The notes: generated by a model from the letters alone, not told the origin. Counted from the stretch's first letter, positions 1 to 9,212 are shown. The stretch is DNA of 64,000 bases from Aquibium pacificus (GCF_040839445.1 NZ_JBDPGJ010000008.1:164904-228903); one strand, 5' to 3'. Made by a program: numbers and translations.

Positions 1-1671
1 CACACCCACGACGAGCAGGAAAGCCCAGCTGGCGAGTTTCGACGACAGAATCGGCCCCGCCACCATTGCATAGAGGCGGCCGAGCATGCCTCCGTGCGAG
101 TGCTCGCCATGGGAGGCCACCGGCGCCTTGCCAGCCACCTTCAACATCAGCCATGGCGTCACCATCACGGCGACGAAGAAGGAGAAGATCATCGCGGCCG
201 AGGCGTTGGCCGGGATCGGGCTCATGTAAGGACCCATCATCCCCGACACGAAGAGCATCGGCAAGAGTGCTGCCACGACGGTGAGCGTCGCCACGATGGT
301 CGGATTGCCGACCTCGGCCACCGCCTCGATCGCGGCCTGCTTGCGGTCGCGCCCGTCGCCCATTTCCCAGTGGCGGGCGATGTTCTCGATGACCACGATT
401 GCGTCGTCCACCAGGATGCCGATCGAAAAGATCAGCGCGAAGAGCGAGACGCGGTTGAGCGTATAGCCCATCACGCGCGAGGCGAAGAGCGTCAGAAGGA
501 TGGTGACCGGAATGACGACGGCGACGACCAGCGCCTCGCGCCGACCGATCGACAGCCAGACAAGGAGGATGATCGACACCGTCGCCAGTCCGAGGTGATA
601 GAGAAGCTCGTTCGCCTTCTCGTTGGCCGTCTCGCCGTAGTCGCGCGTCACCTCGACGGCGATCTCTTCCGGGATCAGCTGGCCTTCGAGGCTCTCGACC
701 CGATGCAGTATCTCCTCCGCCACCGTGACGGCATTCGAGCCCGCACGCTTCGCCACCGCCAGCGTCACCGACGGCAGCCGCAGCAGGCCTTCTCCGTCTC
801 GGGTCACCGTCGCGACGTAGCTCTCCTCGCCGGTGTCGGCAAAGGTGATGTCGGCCACGTCGCGGACATAGACCGGGCGGCCGTCGCGGGCCGTCAGCAG
901 CAGATTGCCGATCTGGGAGGGCGAATTGAGCGTCTCGCCGGCGACCACCATGATCTGCTCGCCCGCGTCGCGAACCCGGCCGGCGGGAAAGGCGCGGTTG
1001 GCGCTCTCCACCTTGCCGGCGAGCTGCTGGAGCGTGATCCCGTAGAGCGCCAGGCGACGTGGATCGGGCGCGACGCGGATGCGCTCGCTGGTCTCGCCGA
1101 CGAGATAGGTCAGGCCGACATCGTCGATCTTGGCGATCTCCGTGCGCAGTTCGCGCGCGATGCGGCTCAGGTCGTTGGCCGTAATGCGGCCGGCGGCTTG
1201 AGGCTTCGGTGCCAGCGTGAGCGAGACGATCGCGACGTCGTCGATGCCGCGTCCGACGATCAGCGGCTCGGGAATTCCGACCGGGATGCGATCCAGATTG
1301 GCGCGCACCTTGTCGTGCACGCGCAGCACCGCGGCGTCGGACGACGTTCCGACGACGAAGCGGGCGGTCACCAGCACGCCGTCGTCCATGCTTTGCGAAT
1401 AGACGTGCTCGACGCCGTCGATGCCCTTGACGATCGTCTCCAGCGGCTCGGTGACGAGCTTCACGGCGTCTTCCGCCTTGAGCCCGTCCGCGCTCACGCG
1501 GATGTCGACCATGGGCACGGAGATCTGCGGCTCCTCCTCGCGCGGCAGCGTCATCAGCGCCACGAGCCCGAAGGCGAAGGCTGCGATCAGGAACAGCGGC
1601 GTCAGCGGCGAAACGATGAAGGCCCGCGTCAGGCCGCCCGCGATGCCGAGCGGCTTCGGTGATGATGTCAT
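1..1671 (-). CDS. RND efflux transporter permease (C-terminus beyond window)
   Basis: This is an inner-membrane proton-driven permease of the AcrB/CusA (HAE/HME) superfamily that works with the adaptor encoded just upstream. Reading leftwards from the ATG at 1671, the protein begins MTSSPKPLGIAGG, has a first membrane helix, then the porter-domain stretch PREEEPQISVPMVDIRV typical of RND pumps. Near residues 390-440 it has a transmembrane block containing LIFSIGILVDDAIVVIENI, the classic RND motif. About 557 codons are visible of the usual 1,000 or so. The ATG overlaps the adaptor stop as ATGA, so the two are translationally coupled. The substrate cannot be read from the sequence. Its place beside a sulfide-oxidoreductase gene suggests a sulfur-stress or toxic-anion context, which is inference. 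Confidence 0.93.
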   Translation of the reverse strand, partial: MTSSPKPLGIAGGLTRAFIVSPLTPLFLIAAFAFGLVALMTLPREEEPQISVPMVDIRVSADGLKAEDAVKLVTEPLETIVKGIDGVEHVYSQSMDDGVLVTARFVVGTSSDAAVLRVHDKVRANLDRIPVGIPEPLIVGRGIDDVAIVSLTLAPKPQAAGRITANDLSRIARELRTEIAKIDDVGLTYLVGETSERIRVAPDPRRLALYGITLQQLAGKVESANRAFPAGRVRDAGEQIMVVAGETLNSPSQIGNLLLTARDGRPVYVRDVADITFADTGEESYVATVTRDGEGLLRLPSVTLAVAKRAGSNAVTVAEEILHRVESLEGQLIPEEIAVEVTRDYGETANEKANELLYHLGLATVSIILLVWLSIGRREALVVAVVIPVTILLTLFASRVMGYTLNRVSLFALIFSIGILVDDAIVVIENIARHWEMGDGRDRKQAAIEAVAEVGNPTIVATLTVVAALLPMLFVSGMMGPYMSPIPANASAAMIFSFFVAVMVTPWLMLKVAGKAPVASHGEHSHGGMLGRLYAMVAGPILSSKLASWAFLLVVGV

Positions 1672-2627
1672 TGAATGTCCACCACGTCGCCGGCCGACAG
1701 GCCGGTCAGAATCTCGATCTGATCGCCGTCCCCCCGGAGCGGTTCCCCGAGGATGACGGCGCGTTCGACCTGCCTGCCGTCTTCGGTGACGGCGACGAAA
1801 TCGATGCCTGAACGCGTGACCACGGCGCTGCGCGGGACCACGATCGCCTGCCGCTCGCCCACGGGAACCTCCACGAGCACGCGGGCATCGACGAAGACGC
1901 TGTCGAGCGCGTCGACCTCCACGTCGGCCACGACGCGGCCGTTCTCGATCTGCGGATAGATCTTGGCCATGCGGCCGACCAGTTCCTCGCCGTTGGCGCT
2001 GATGCTGATCTTCGACCCCTCGACCAGCGTGGCCGAGTGCCGCTCTGGGATGGCGAGGCGGAGAAAGAACCCGCCCCCGCCGAGCGTGGCGACCGTCTCG
2101 CCCGGCATGATCACCGCGCCGCGCGTCACCGGGACGGTCAGGATGCGGCCGGCGGCCGGCGCCAGCACGTCGCCTTCCTCGCCTTGCTGGACCACGACGG
2201 ACCGTTGCGCCTGGGTGGAGGCAATCTGGTTCTGGGCAACCTCGACGTCGGTGCGCAGCTGGTCGAGGCGCTGCGCGGTGACGATGCCGCGATTGACCAG
2301 GGTTTCGCCGCGTTCGAGTTCCGTCCGCGCCTTTGTCAATTGCGCCTCCAGAGAACGAAGCTGGGCGTCGAGTGCGGCGACCTGGAAGTCGATCTTGTCG
2401 TCGCGCACCGTGGCGATGCGCTGTCCGGCCTCCACCTCGTCGCCTTCGGTGACGATCAGGTCGACCACCGTGCCACCGATGCGCGCCCTGGCTGGCACGA
2501 GATCCCGCGCTTCCACGCGGCCGTAGACCGCCTTCCATTCGGTGATGGTGGTCGGCTCGACGGTATACGGCTCGGCCAAGGCAACGCTTGCCGCCAGCAC
2601 GGCCGCGACGGTCAGGAGAATGCGCAT
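1668..2627 (-). CDS. RND efflux periplasmic adaptor (membrane fusion protein)
   Basis: This is the periplasmic adaptor that bridges the inner-membrane RND permease to an outer-membrane channel. The 319-residue product starts MRILLTVAAVLAASVALA, a clear signal peptide. It continues with a lipoyl/barrel-sandwich half (VVDLIVTEGDEVEAGQRIA, about residues 50-70), a helical hairpin rich in Gln, Leu and Arg (about 80-135), the second lipoyl half (GDVLAPAAGRIL), and beta-barrel and membrane-proximal domains to the end. A longer upstream reading exists, but that segment is low-quality and overlaps the DUF2892 gene, so 2627 is chosen. The stop overlaps the permease start. Adaptors this short, without a lipobox, are common in alphaproteobacterial RND pairs. 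Confidence 0.92.
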   Translation of the reverse strand: MRILLTVAAVLAASVALAEPYTVEPTTITEWKAVYGRVEARDLVPARARIGGTVVDLIVTEGDEVEAGQRIATVRDDKIDFQVAALDAQLRSLEAQLTKARTELERGETLVNRGIVTAQRLDQLRTDVEVAQNQIASTQAQRSVVVQQGEEGDVLAPAAGRILTVPVTRGAVIMPGETVATLGGGGFFLRLAIPERHSATLVEGSKISISANGEELVGRMAKIYPQIENGRVVADVEVDALDSVFVDARVLVEVPVGERQAIVVPRSAVVTRSGIDFVAVTEDGRQVERAVILGEPLRGDGDQIEILTGLSAGDVVDIQ

Positions 2628-2644
2628 CGGTGGGACCCAGTCTT

Positions 2645-2845
2645 TCAGAAGGCGCAGCCCGGCTTCACGCCGAACAGCTTGAAGATCGACGCGGCCGGGC
2701 AGAACCCGGTGAAGGAGGACTGCAGGAGGTTCAGGCCGATGAAGACGGTGAACCAGACGAAGAGCGGCGATACCCATACGGTCAGCGCGACCGAGAGCAG
2801 CACCATGAAGCCGGCGAAGGCGAGGACGGAACGATCGAGAGTCAT
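2645..2845 (-). CDS. DUF2892 (YgaP-like) small membrane protein
   Basis: The 66-residue product begins MTLDRSVLAFAGFMVLLSVAL and has two hydrophobic segments around residues 7-27 and 28-45. They are followed by a GFCPAASIFKLFGV stretch, the Cys-Pro-bearing signature of DUF2892 proteins, which often sit beside rhodanese or sulfide-metabolism genes. Start 2845 is preferred over 2869 because GGAG lies 8-12 bases upstream. It lies 17 bases upstream of the adaptor gene and probably heads the DUF2892-adaptor-permease operon. An inverted repeat precedes it. The function is unproven; a role in sulfur handling at the membrane is inferred only from neighbours. Confidence 0.85.
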   Translation of the reverse strand: MTLDRSVLAFAGFMVLLSVALTVWVSPLFVWFTVFIGLNLLQSSFTGFCPAASIFKLFGVKPGCAF

Positions 2846-2864
2846 TGCGGATCTCCATTGAATG

Positions 2865-2890
2865 AACACATGAACACTTATGCATGTGTT
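2865..2890. promoter_or_regulatory. Candidate operator upstream of the DUF2892-RND operon
   Basis: AACACAT (2865-2871) and ATGTGTT (2884-2890) form perfect 7-base inverted arms with a 12-base spacer. GAACAC also occurs twice in the left half, and another GTTC lies just right of the palindrome. The site sits about 20 bases upstream of the DUF2892 start, in an AT-richer patch of otherwise GC-rich DNA, as expected for a repressor site such as that of an ArsR-type sulfide sensor. No regulator gene is visible next to it. Confidence 0.45.
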
Positions 2891-2931
2891 TTGCGATGTT
2901 CAAGTCCCGCGCCGCCGCTTTCGGCCGCTCG

Positions 2932-2952
2932 CCGGCCGGTTTCGCCGGCCGG
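2932..2952 (-). terminator. Strong hairpin just after the sulfide oxidoreductase gene
   Basis: CCGGCCGG, five bases, then CCGGCCGG again forms an 8-bp all-GC stem 9 bases beyond the oxidoreductase stop codon. There is no T-run after it on the minus strand, so it may be an attenuating or mRNA-stabilising hairpin rather than a classic intrinsic terminator. Confidence 0.35.
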
Positions 2953-2960
2953 GGGAGCGC

Positions 2961-4268
2961 TCAGGCGGGCGCCTTGTCTTTCTCCAGATCGATCTTGACG
3001 TCCTTCAGCTTGTCGATCCCGAGCACCTGAAGCGCGAGCTTCTCGTAGAACGGCTCGGACTTTCCCGACCGGATCTTGTGCAGGAAGTACTTTTCGAACC
3101 CCACCTTGGCCGTGTGGACCCACTTGCCCGAAGCGGACCAGTTGACGTTGCGCGGCGGAATCTGCGGCTGCGCTACGAAGGCAATGCCCGAATCCCCGAA
3201 ATCGGCAAGGCAGACCGCGTTCCACGTGCCCTGGGCGTCCGGCTCCTTGCCGTCGACCAGGCGGGCGATGTTTCGGGCCGTCGCCGTAACCATGGATTCG
3301 ATCATGAAACCGGTCTTCGGCACGCCCACCGGCACCGGCGTCTTGCCGACCGGCGGGATCGCCACGCACACGCCGATACCGAAAACCTGCGGGAAGGCCG
3401 GATTGCGCTGGTGCGCGTCGACCACGATGAACCCGCGCGGATTGGTCAGCCCTTCGATGCCGCGCACCGCCTCCACGCCGCGGAACGCCGGCAGCATCAT
3501 CATGAAGCGGTGCGGGAGTTCGTGCGTCCGCTGCACCGATCCGTCCTCGGCGATTTCCGAGACGTGCAGCGTGGCGGGCTCGACCTTGTCTACCCGGGCA
3601 TTGGTGATCCACTTGATGTGATGCTGGCGAAGCTCGCTCTCGAGCAGGCCCTTGGTGTCGCCCACCCCGTCGAGCCCGAGATGGCCGATATACGGCTCAG
3701 ACGTCACGAAGGTCATCGGCACCTTGTCGCGGACCTTTGCGTCGCGCAGCGCCTTGTCGAGGATGAAGGCGAATTCGTAGGCCGGCCCGAAGCAGGATGC
3801 TCCCTGCACGGCGCCGATGATCACCGGGCCGGGATTCTTCACCAGTTCGTCGAACGCGGTCTTTGCCTGTAGAGCATGGTCGACATGGCAGACCGACTGC
3901 GTGTTGGCCGCGGGCCCAAACCCCTCGATCTCGTCGAAGGCGAGGTCCGGCCCCGTCGCTATCACCAGATAATCGTAGGAAAGCGCAGCCCCGTCGTTGA
4001 GCTCGATCCGCTTCTCGGCGGGATGGACGCTTTTTGCACCCTGCGGGTAGAGTTCGATGCCGCGCCGCCCGAATACCTTGGTGAGATCGACCTCGATCGC
4101 CTCGCGGCTGCGCCAGCCGACGGCGACCCAGGGATTGGATGGCACGAAGGAGTAGCTGCTGCCATTGTTCACGACCGAGACCCGGTGCGCCTTGCCCAAG
4201 GCATCGCGAAGTTCGTAGGCCATGATCGTGCCGCCGAGCCCCGCTCCAAGAACCACCACATGTGACAT
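2961..4268 (-). CDS. Sulfide:quinone oxidoreductase-like FAD flavoprotein
   Basis: This is probably a membrane-associated flavoprotein that oxidises sulfide and passes electrons to quinone. The 435-residue product opens with the FAD-binding Rossmann motif VVVLGAGLGGTIMAYEL (residues 4-20). It has the second dinucleotide site LVIATGPDL near residue 105 and candidate redox cysteines in GASCFGP (about 160) and GIGVCVAIPP (about 320), as SQR/FccB proteins do. The C-terminal part holds a conserved PKTGFMIESMV segment. Start 4268 is chosen because the Rossmann fold begins there; the longer upstream reading is unsupported. It precedes DUF2892 and the RND genes on the same strand, which suggests a sulfide-detoxification cluster. 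A related NADH dehydrogenase-like role cannot be excluded. Confidence 0.87.
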   Translation of the reverse strand: MSHVVVLGAGLGGTIMAYELRDALGKAHRVSVVNNGSSYSFVPSNPWVAVGWRSREAIEVDLTKVFGRRGIELYPQGAKSVHPAEKRIELNDGAALSYDYLVIATGPDLAFDEIEGFGPAANTQSVCHVDHALQAKTAFDELVKNPGPVIIGAVQGASCFGPAYEFAFILDKALRDAKVRDKVPMTFVTSEPYIGHLGLDGVGDTKGLLESELRQHHIKWITNARVDKVEPATLHVSEIAEDGSVQRTHELPHRFMMMLPAFRGVEAVRGIEGLTNPRGFIVVDAHQRNPAFPQVFGIGVCVAIPPVGKTPVPVGVPKTGFMIESMVTATARNIARLVDGKEPDAQGTWNAVCLADFGDSGIAFVAQPQIPPRNVNWSASGKWVHTAKVGFEKYFLHKIRSGKSEPFYEKLALQVLGIDKLKDVKIDLEKDKAPA

Positions 4269-4470
4269 GCCGAATGCCTCCCGTAGGTTGGATATCGCCG
4301 GCCGCGCCGACAGTTCGCATGAAACATAAGCGGTCAGGCGCTGCGCGCTTTGATATCGGTCAACGGATCTCCGGTTGCGCTTGCGCGGACCAGGCATCAC
4401 GCTCGCGGTACTGGTTCACCGCTGGTGAGGAGGATATGACTGGGTCCGCAACGGAATGGCGGGGGAAGCG

Positions 4471-5100
4471 ATGCCGAGCATCGACAGCATCTTCAATGCC
4501 TTCGTGACGATCCTCGTCACAGTCGACCCGCCCGGTCTGGCGCCCCTCTTCCTCGCGCTCACCAAGGGAATGAACCGGTCGGAGCGCCAGCAGGTGGGGT
4601 TGCGGGCTTCCATCATCGGTTTCCTGGTGCTCGCCCTCTTCGCGGTGGCCGGCGCGGCGATCCTCTCGGTCTTCGGCATCACCCTGCCCGCCTTCCGGGT
4701 CGCCGGCGGGCTGCTCCTGTTCTTCATCGCCTTCGAGATGATCTTCGAGCGCCGTCAGGAGCGGAAGGAAAAGAGCGCGGACACGGCGATCACCCGCGAC
4801 CACATCCACAACATCGCTGCCTTCCCGCTTGCCATCCCGCTCATTGCAGGGCCGGGGGCGATATCGGCGACGGTGCTGCTGTCGGGCTCCTTCGACAGTG
4901 TCGCCGCGCAGGTCGTGCTCGTCGGCGTGATTCTCGTCTGCATCGCCCTCACCTATCTCGTTTTCCTGCTGGCCGAACGCGTCGACCGCTTCCTCGGCCA
5001 GACCGGACGCTCGATCCTCACCCGTCTGCTCGGGGTCATCCTCGCCGCGCTTGCGGTCCAGTTCGTCGCCGATGGCATCCGGGCGCTGGTGCTGGCGTGA
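4471..5100 (+). CDS. MarC family integral membrane protein
   Basis: The product is a 209-residue polytopic inner-membrane protein of the MarC/UPF0056 family, whose transport role is undefined. The family signature FNAFVTILVTVDPPGLAPLFLAL lies at residues 6-28 (a piece of it reads VTVDPPGLAPLFLALT). Further hydrophobic segments lie near 45-70, 75-95, 125-150 and 155-175, and the family's PLAIPLIAGPGAISATVLL repeat is near residue 120. Start 4471 is preferred over an in-frame ATG at 4456 because GGGGGAAG precedes it closely. The stop TGA overlaps the GTG start of the downstream MFS gene, so the two are probably cotranscribed. Confidence 0.9.
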   Translation: MPSIDSIFNAFVTILVTVDPPGLAPLFLALTKGMNRSERQQVGLRASIIGFLVLALFAVAGAAILSVFGITLPAFRVAGGLLLFFIAFEMIFERRQERKEKSADTAITRDHIHNIAAFPLAIPLIAGPGAISATVLLSGSFDSVAAQVVLVGVILVCIALTYLVFLLAERVDRFLGQTGRSILTRLLGVILAALAVQFVADGIRALVLA

Positions 5101-6320
5101 CGCCCCTCCCCGCGGGTGCCGGTCGGTATGCCGCATCGTCGAAGACGGCATCCGTCCTCCTCCTCGTCCTGGCCGAGATGGCCGGCATGAGCCTGTGGTT
5201 CGTCTCGGCGGCCATTCTTCCCGACATGGTGCGCGAGGCCGGGGTGTCCGCGACACGGCAGGCGCTGCTGTCGAGCAGCGTGCAGGCCGGCTTCGTGCTC
5301 GGCGCGCTTGTCGTTTCGATCAGCGGCATCGCAGACCGGCTTGACCCCCGGCGCGTGTTCGCCGCGTCCGCCCTCCTCGCCGCCGCCATCAACCTGTCTC
5401 TGCTGATCCTCCCCATCGGCGGCAACGCCGCCATCGCCGCGCGGTTCGCCACCGGGGCGCTTCTGGCCGGCGTGTACCCGATCGGTATGAAGATCATCGT
5501 CGGCTGGGGGTTGCGCGACCGCGGATTCCTCGTTGGGCTGCTGGTCGCCGCGCTCACTTTGGGCAGTTCGATGCCCTACTTCGCAGCCTTTCTCGGCGGA
5601 GCGGACTGGCGCCTGACGGTCATGGCCGCCTCGGCTCTGGCCGGTCTCGGCGGCCTCCTTGTACTGGCGACGGGTCTCGGCCCGCATCACGTGCGCGCTT
5701 TACGTTTCGAGCCGTCGGCGATCAGGCTCGCCTGGACCAACCGGGAGATCCGCTACGCCTATTGCGGCTATTTCGGCCACATGTGGGAACTCTTTTCCAT
5801 GTGGGCCTGGATCGGCGCCGCCTCGGCCGCGTCCTTCTCGTTCAGCATGGCTGCCGAGGATGCACAGAGCCTTGGCAAGCTGACGGCGTTCCTCGCCATC
5901 GCGCTCGGTGCCATCTTCTGCGTGCCGGCCGGCTGGGCGGCCGATCGCGTCGGCAAGGCGGAAGTGACGATCGTGGCCATGGCAGTCAGCGGACTGGCGG
6001 GGCTTCTCACGGCCGCGACCTTTGGCGGCGCGCCCGCGATCACGATCGCACTGGTGCTTCTGTGGGGCATATCGGTCATTCCGGATTCCGCCCAGTTCTC
6101 CGCGATCGTGGCCGACAAGGCGCCGCCTCACCTCGCCGGCAGCCTTCTGACCTTCCAGACGGCGATCGGCTTCGCGCTGACCATTCTCACCGTGCAGATG
6201 ACCCCGGTCGCCGCGCAGGCCTTCGGCTGGCCGCCCGTGCTGGCGGCATTGGCGGCGGGACCGTTCCTCGGCATCGCGGCGATGTGGCCGCTCAGGCGGA
6301 CTAGGGCGAAGGAGAGCTAG
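5097..6320 (+). CDS. MFS transporter
   Basis: This 407-residue major facilitator superfamily permease begins with a GTG overlapping the MarC stop. About twelve hydrophobic segments are visible. The N-half motif AEMAGMSLWFVSAAILPDM near residues 24-42 and the loop 2-3 motif GIADRLDPRRVF (about 81-92) match the MFS G-x-x-x-D-R-x-G-R/K pattern. A related loop, GWAADRVGKAEV, repeats in the C-half near residue 280. Nothing in the sequence identifies the substrate. Coupling to MarC suggests a small two-gene membrane operon. Confidence 0.88.
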   Translation: MTPLPAGAGRYAASSKTASVLLLVLAEMAGMSLWFVSAAILPDMVREAGVSATRQALLSSSVQAGFVLGALVVSISGIADRLDPRRVFAASALLAAAINLSLLILPIGGNAAIAARFATGALLAGVYPIGMKIIVGWGLRDRGFLVGLLVAALTLGSSMPYFAAFLGGADWRLTVMAASALAGLGGLLVLATGLGPHHVRALRFEPSAIRLAWTNREIRYAYCGYFGHMWELFSMWAWIGAASAASFSFSMAAEDAQSLGKLTAFLAIALGAIFCVPAGWAADRVGKAEVTIVAMAVSGLAGLLTAATFGGAPAITIALVLLWGISVIPDSAQFSAIVADKAPPHLAGSLLTFQTAIGFALTILTVQMTPVAAQAFGWPPVLAALAAGPFLGIAAMWPLRRTRAKES

Positions 6321-6412
6321 AGCCACGCGAATTCGAGCAAAAGCATCGACGCTCGCGGCGGATTTCACGGTTCGCGGACGACCCGATGCAAGCCTCGCCT
6401 CGCGCCGCCCCG

Positions 6413-6913
6413 TCAGGCGATCGGCAGCATCAGCCGCAGCATCGGCAACCCGTCGAAATCGACGTCGGCCGCATATTCCTCGCGGTGATGCGGTCCGTCC
6501 CTCGGGCGCACATGCCCGACCATGCCGATCCACTCGATCATCCGACCGTAGCGCTCCACGACGTCACCGTCGGTATCGGAGTGCCACACGGTAGCGTATT
6601 TCCGCGCCGGGAGCGCGAGCTTCGTCCAGGCCTCTTCGCTGGCCGCCTCGCGCTCGCCCCTCTCGAATCCGACGAACGTACGAAATCGTCCCGGCCCCGT
6701 ATTCCAGGAGACGCCGACGATCGAGCCGCCCCAGAGCGATCGTCCCAGGTCGCCGCTGCGCGCCTGCACCGTCTTCAACACCGAGCGGACCGCGCCGGCG
6801 GCTGCCTCCTCATGGGTCCCCTCCCAGAAAAGGCCCTCGAGATCCTGCGCCGGCCGCTCGGTTATGCCGAACTCTCCGAATGCAGGCGCTTGCGGGCCGC
6901 ACAACAGACACAT
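6413..6913 (-). CDS. Putative GyrI/AraC effector-binding-like domain protein
   Basis: The 166-residue protein has a middle segment (FWEGTHEEAAAGAVRSVLKT) and a C-terminal half (LPARKYATVWHSDTDGD, then VVERYGRMIEWIGMVGH). These resemble the GyrI-like small-molecule-binding fold found fused to AraC regulators, with the Leu-Pro-Ala-x-x-Tyr turn and the Tyr-...-Ile-x-x-Trp helix. No DNA-binding domain is present, so it would be a stand-alone ligand-binding protein. The N-terminus contains a CLLC pair. The start at 6913 is the first ATG. The family call is tentative; the coding assignment is firmer because the reverse frames lack structure. Confidence 0.6.
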   Translation of the reverse strand: MCLLCGPQAPAFGEFGITERPAQDLEGLFWEGTHEEAAAGAVRSVLKTVQARSGDLGRSLWGGSIVGVSWNTGPGRFRTFVGFERGEREAASEEAWTKLALPARKYATVWHSDTDGDVVERYGRMIEWIGMVGHVRPRDGPHHREEYAADVDFDGLPMLRLMLPIA

Positions 6914-7121
6914 GGATCAGAAAGGCTCCGGTTGGGCGGAGTGCCAACGACATGCGCAGGGACACTCCATCTGATTTCCCGATGCGGAAACATGCCTACA
7001 AACTCGGCGCGTGTAAACTTCCTCCTCGTCCGTGCCGCCCGGCGGTACCGCGCCTACAACGCGTCCGCCGGGTGATGCGAAGCGGTTGCGAACAAAGCGG
7101 AAACGGGCTTCATTCCCGCGC

Positions 7122-9212
7122 ATGAACCTCGCCCTCCGTGATTCGCCCCTCGCCAGGGAGCCGAAGGATTATCTCGCGCGCCTGAACCGGGAGCAGCGGG
7201 CAGCCGTTGAACATGGGGGTGGCGAAGTGGCCGCTCCGCTGCTGATCATCGCCGGCGCCGGCTCGGGCAAGACCAGCACGCTGGCGCATCGCGTCGCGCA
7301 TCTGATCGTCAAGGGTGCCGATCCGCGTCGCATCCTGCTGATGACGTTTTCCCGCCGGGCGGCGTCGGAGATGACGAAGCGGGTCGAGCGGATCGCGGCG
7401 GAGGTGATGGGCGACAAGGCCGCGGTGCTGACGGAAGGCCTGACCTGGGCTGGCACCTTCCACGCGGTCGGCGCGCGGCTGCTGCGCGACTATGCGCTGG
7501 AAATCGGGCTCGATCCGGCCTTCACCATTCACGACCGCGAGGATTCGGCCGACCTGATGAACCTCGTCCGGCACGAACTCGGCCTGTCGAAGACCGAGAG
7601 CCGCTTTCCGGCAAAGGGCACGTGCCTGGCCATCTATTCGCGCGTGGTCAACGCGCAGGCCGAACTGGAGCCGGTGCTGGCCAAGAGCTTTCCCTGGTGC
7701 ATCGGCTGGGCGCAGGAGTTGAAGACGCTGTTTGCAACCTATGTCGAGGCCAAGCAGGCGCAGAACGTGCTCGACTACGACGATCTCCTGCTCTGGTGGG
7801 CGCAGATGTGTGCCGAGCCGGCGATCGCCGGGCACCTCGGCGGCCGTTTCGACCACATCCTCGTCGACGAGTACCAGGACACCAACCGCCTGCAGGCGGC
7901 GATCCTCACCGCACTGAAGCCGGACGGGCACGGGCTGACCGTGGTCGGCGACGACGCGCAGTCGATCTATTCCTTTCGCGCTGCGGAGGTGAGGAACATC
8001 CTCGATTTCCCGACCCTGTTCGCGGAGCCGGCGGGGATCGTCACGCTCGACCGCAACTACCGCTCGACCGACACACTGCTCGCCGCCGCCAACGCCGTAA
8101 TCGGCGAGGCGTCGGAGCGCTTCACCAAGGACCTGTGGACGGAGCGGCGCTCTTCCGAGAAGCCGCGGCTGGTCACCGTGCGCGACGAGGCCGAGCAGGC
8201 GAACCATGTCTGCGAAGAGGTGCTGGAGGAGCGCGAGCGGGGTACGCTGCTGAAGCATCAGGCGGTGCTCTTCCGCGCCTCGCATCATTCCGGCCCGCTG
8301 GAGATCGAACTCACGCGCCGCAACATCCCCTTCGTGAAGTTCGGTGGGCTGAAGTTCCTCGATTCCGCTCATGTGAAGGACGTGCTCGCCGCGCTGCGTT
8401 TCGCGGAGAACCCGCGTGACCGGGTGGCCGGCTTTCGTGTCCTGCAGCTGATGCAGGGCGTCGGCCCCTCGGCCGCAAGTGCCGCGATCGAGGCGATGGA
8501 GCGGGCACTCGACCCCGTTCTCGGGCTGCAGTTCTTCAAGCCTCCGGCACGCGCGGAGACCGACTGGCCGGCCTTCGTGGAGCTCTTCTGCGGCTTGAAG
8601 GGCAAGTCGGCATGGCCTGCCGACCTGGAACGGGTGCGGCTCTGGTACGAGCCGCATCTGGACAGGAACCACGAGGACGCCGCGGCGCGGCGCGCCGACC
8701 TCCTGACGCTGGAGCAGATCGCGGCCGGCTACCCTTCGCGCGAGCGCTTCCTGACGGACCTGACGCTCGATCCGCCTGACGCGACCAGCGACGAGGCCGG
8801 GCCGCCGCATCTGGACGAGGACTACCTGATCCTCTCCACCATCCATTCGGCCAAGGGGCAGGAGTGGACGAAGGTCTTCGTGCTCAACGCCGTCGACGGC
8901 TGCATTCCCTCTGACCTCGCCGCTGGCGAGCGCGAGGAGATCGAGGAGGAGCGTCGCCTCCTCTACGTCGCGATGACGCGCGCCAAGGATTCGCTCCACC
9001 TGATCACGCCGCAACGCTTCTTCGTGCACGGACAGGCCGCGCGCGGCGACCGCCACGTCTATGCGCAGCGCACGCGCTTCATCCCGGACCACATCCTCGA
9101 CCGGTTCGACCGGACGTCCTGGCCGCCGCCGTCGGCCGCCGCCGCAGGACGCTCGCCGCAGCCCGGGATCCGCGTCGACATGAAGGCAAGGATGCGCGGT
9201 ATGTGGCGGTAA
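7122..9212 (+). CDS. UvrD-family ATP-dependent DNA helicase (Rep/UvrD-like)
   Basis: This is a superfamily 1A 3'-5' helicase of 696 residues. It shows every core motif in order: Walker A IIAGAGSGKTSTL (about 43-55), motif Ia TFSRRAASEM, Walker B ILVDEYQDTN (about 247), motif III VVGDDAQSIYSFRAAEV, motif IV LDRNYRS, motif V STIHSAKGQEW (about 577), and motif VI RLLYVAMTRAKDSL. The start at 7122 is chosen because the conserved LNREQRAAVEHGGGEVAAP begins about 16 residues later. It differs from the PcrA-like helicase at 14.4 kb, so the window holds two UvrD paralogues. It probably acts in repair or replication-conflict resolution; the exact role is not deducible. Confidence 0.93.
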   Translation: MNLALRDSPLAREPKDYLARLNREQRAAVEHGGGEVAAPLLIIAGAGSGKTSTLAHRVAHLIVKGADPRRILLMTFSRRAASEMTKRVERIAAEVMGDKAAVLTEGLTWAGTFHAVGARLLRDYALEIGLDPAFTIHDREDSADLMNLVRHELGLSKTESRFPAKGTCLAIYSRVVNAQAELEPVLAKSFPWCIGWAQELKTLFATYVEAKQAQNVLDYDDLLLWWAQMCAEPAIAGHLGGRFDHILVDEYQDTNRLQAAILTALKPDGHGLTVVGDDAQSIYSFRAAEVRNILDFPTLFAEPAGIVTLDRNYRSTDTLLAAANAVIGEASERFTKDLWTERRSSEKPRLVTVRDEAEQANHVCEEVLEERERGTLLKHQAVLFRASHHSGPLEIELTRRNIPFVKFGGLKFLDSAHVKDVLAALRFAENPRDRVAGFRVLQLMQGVGPSAASAAIEAMERALDPVLGLQFFKPPARAETDWPAFVELFCGLKGKSAWPADLERVRLWYEPHLDRNHEDAAARRADLLTLEQIAAGYPSRERFLTDLTLDPPDATSDEAGPPHLDEDYLILSTIHSAKGQEWTKVFVLNAVDGCIPSDLAAGEREEIEEERRLLYVAMTRAKDSLHLITPQRFFVHGQAARGDRHVYAQRTRFIPDHILDRFDRTSWPPPSAAAAGRSPQPGIRVDMKARMRGMWR

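Noticed and set aside
94..1662. Long plus-strand frame (522 residues) across the RND permease gene
   Set aside because: Composition is His/Arg/Asp-rich with no domain, and the minus-strand reading is a clear RND permease.
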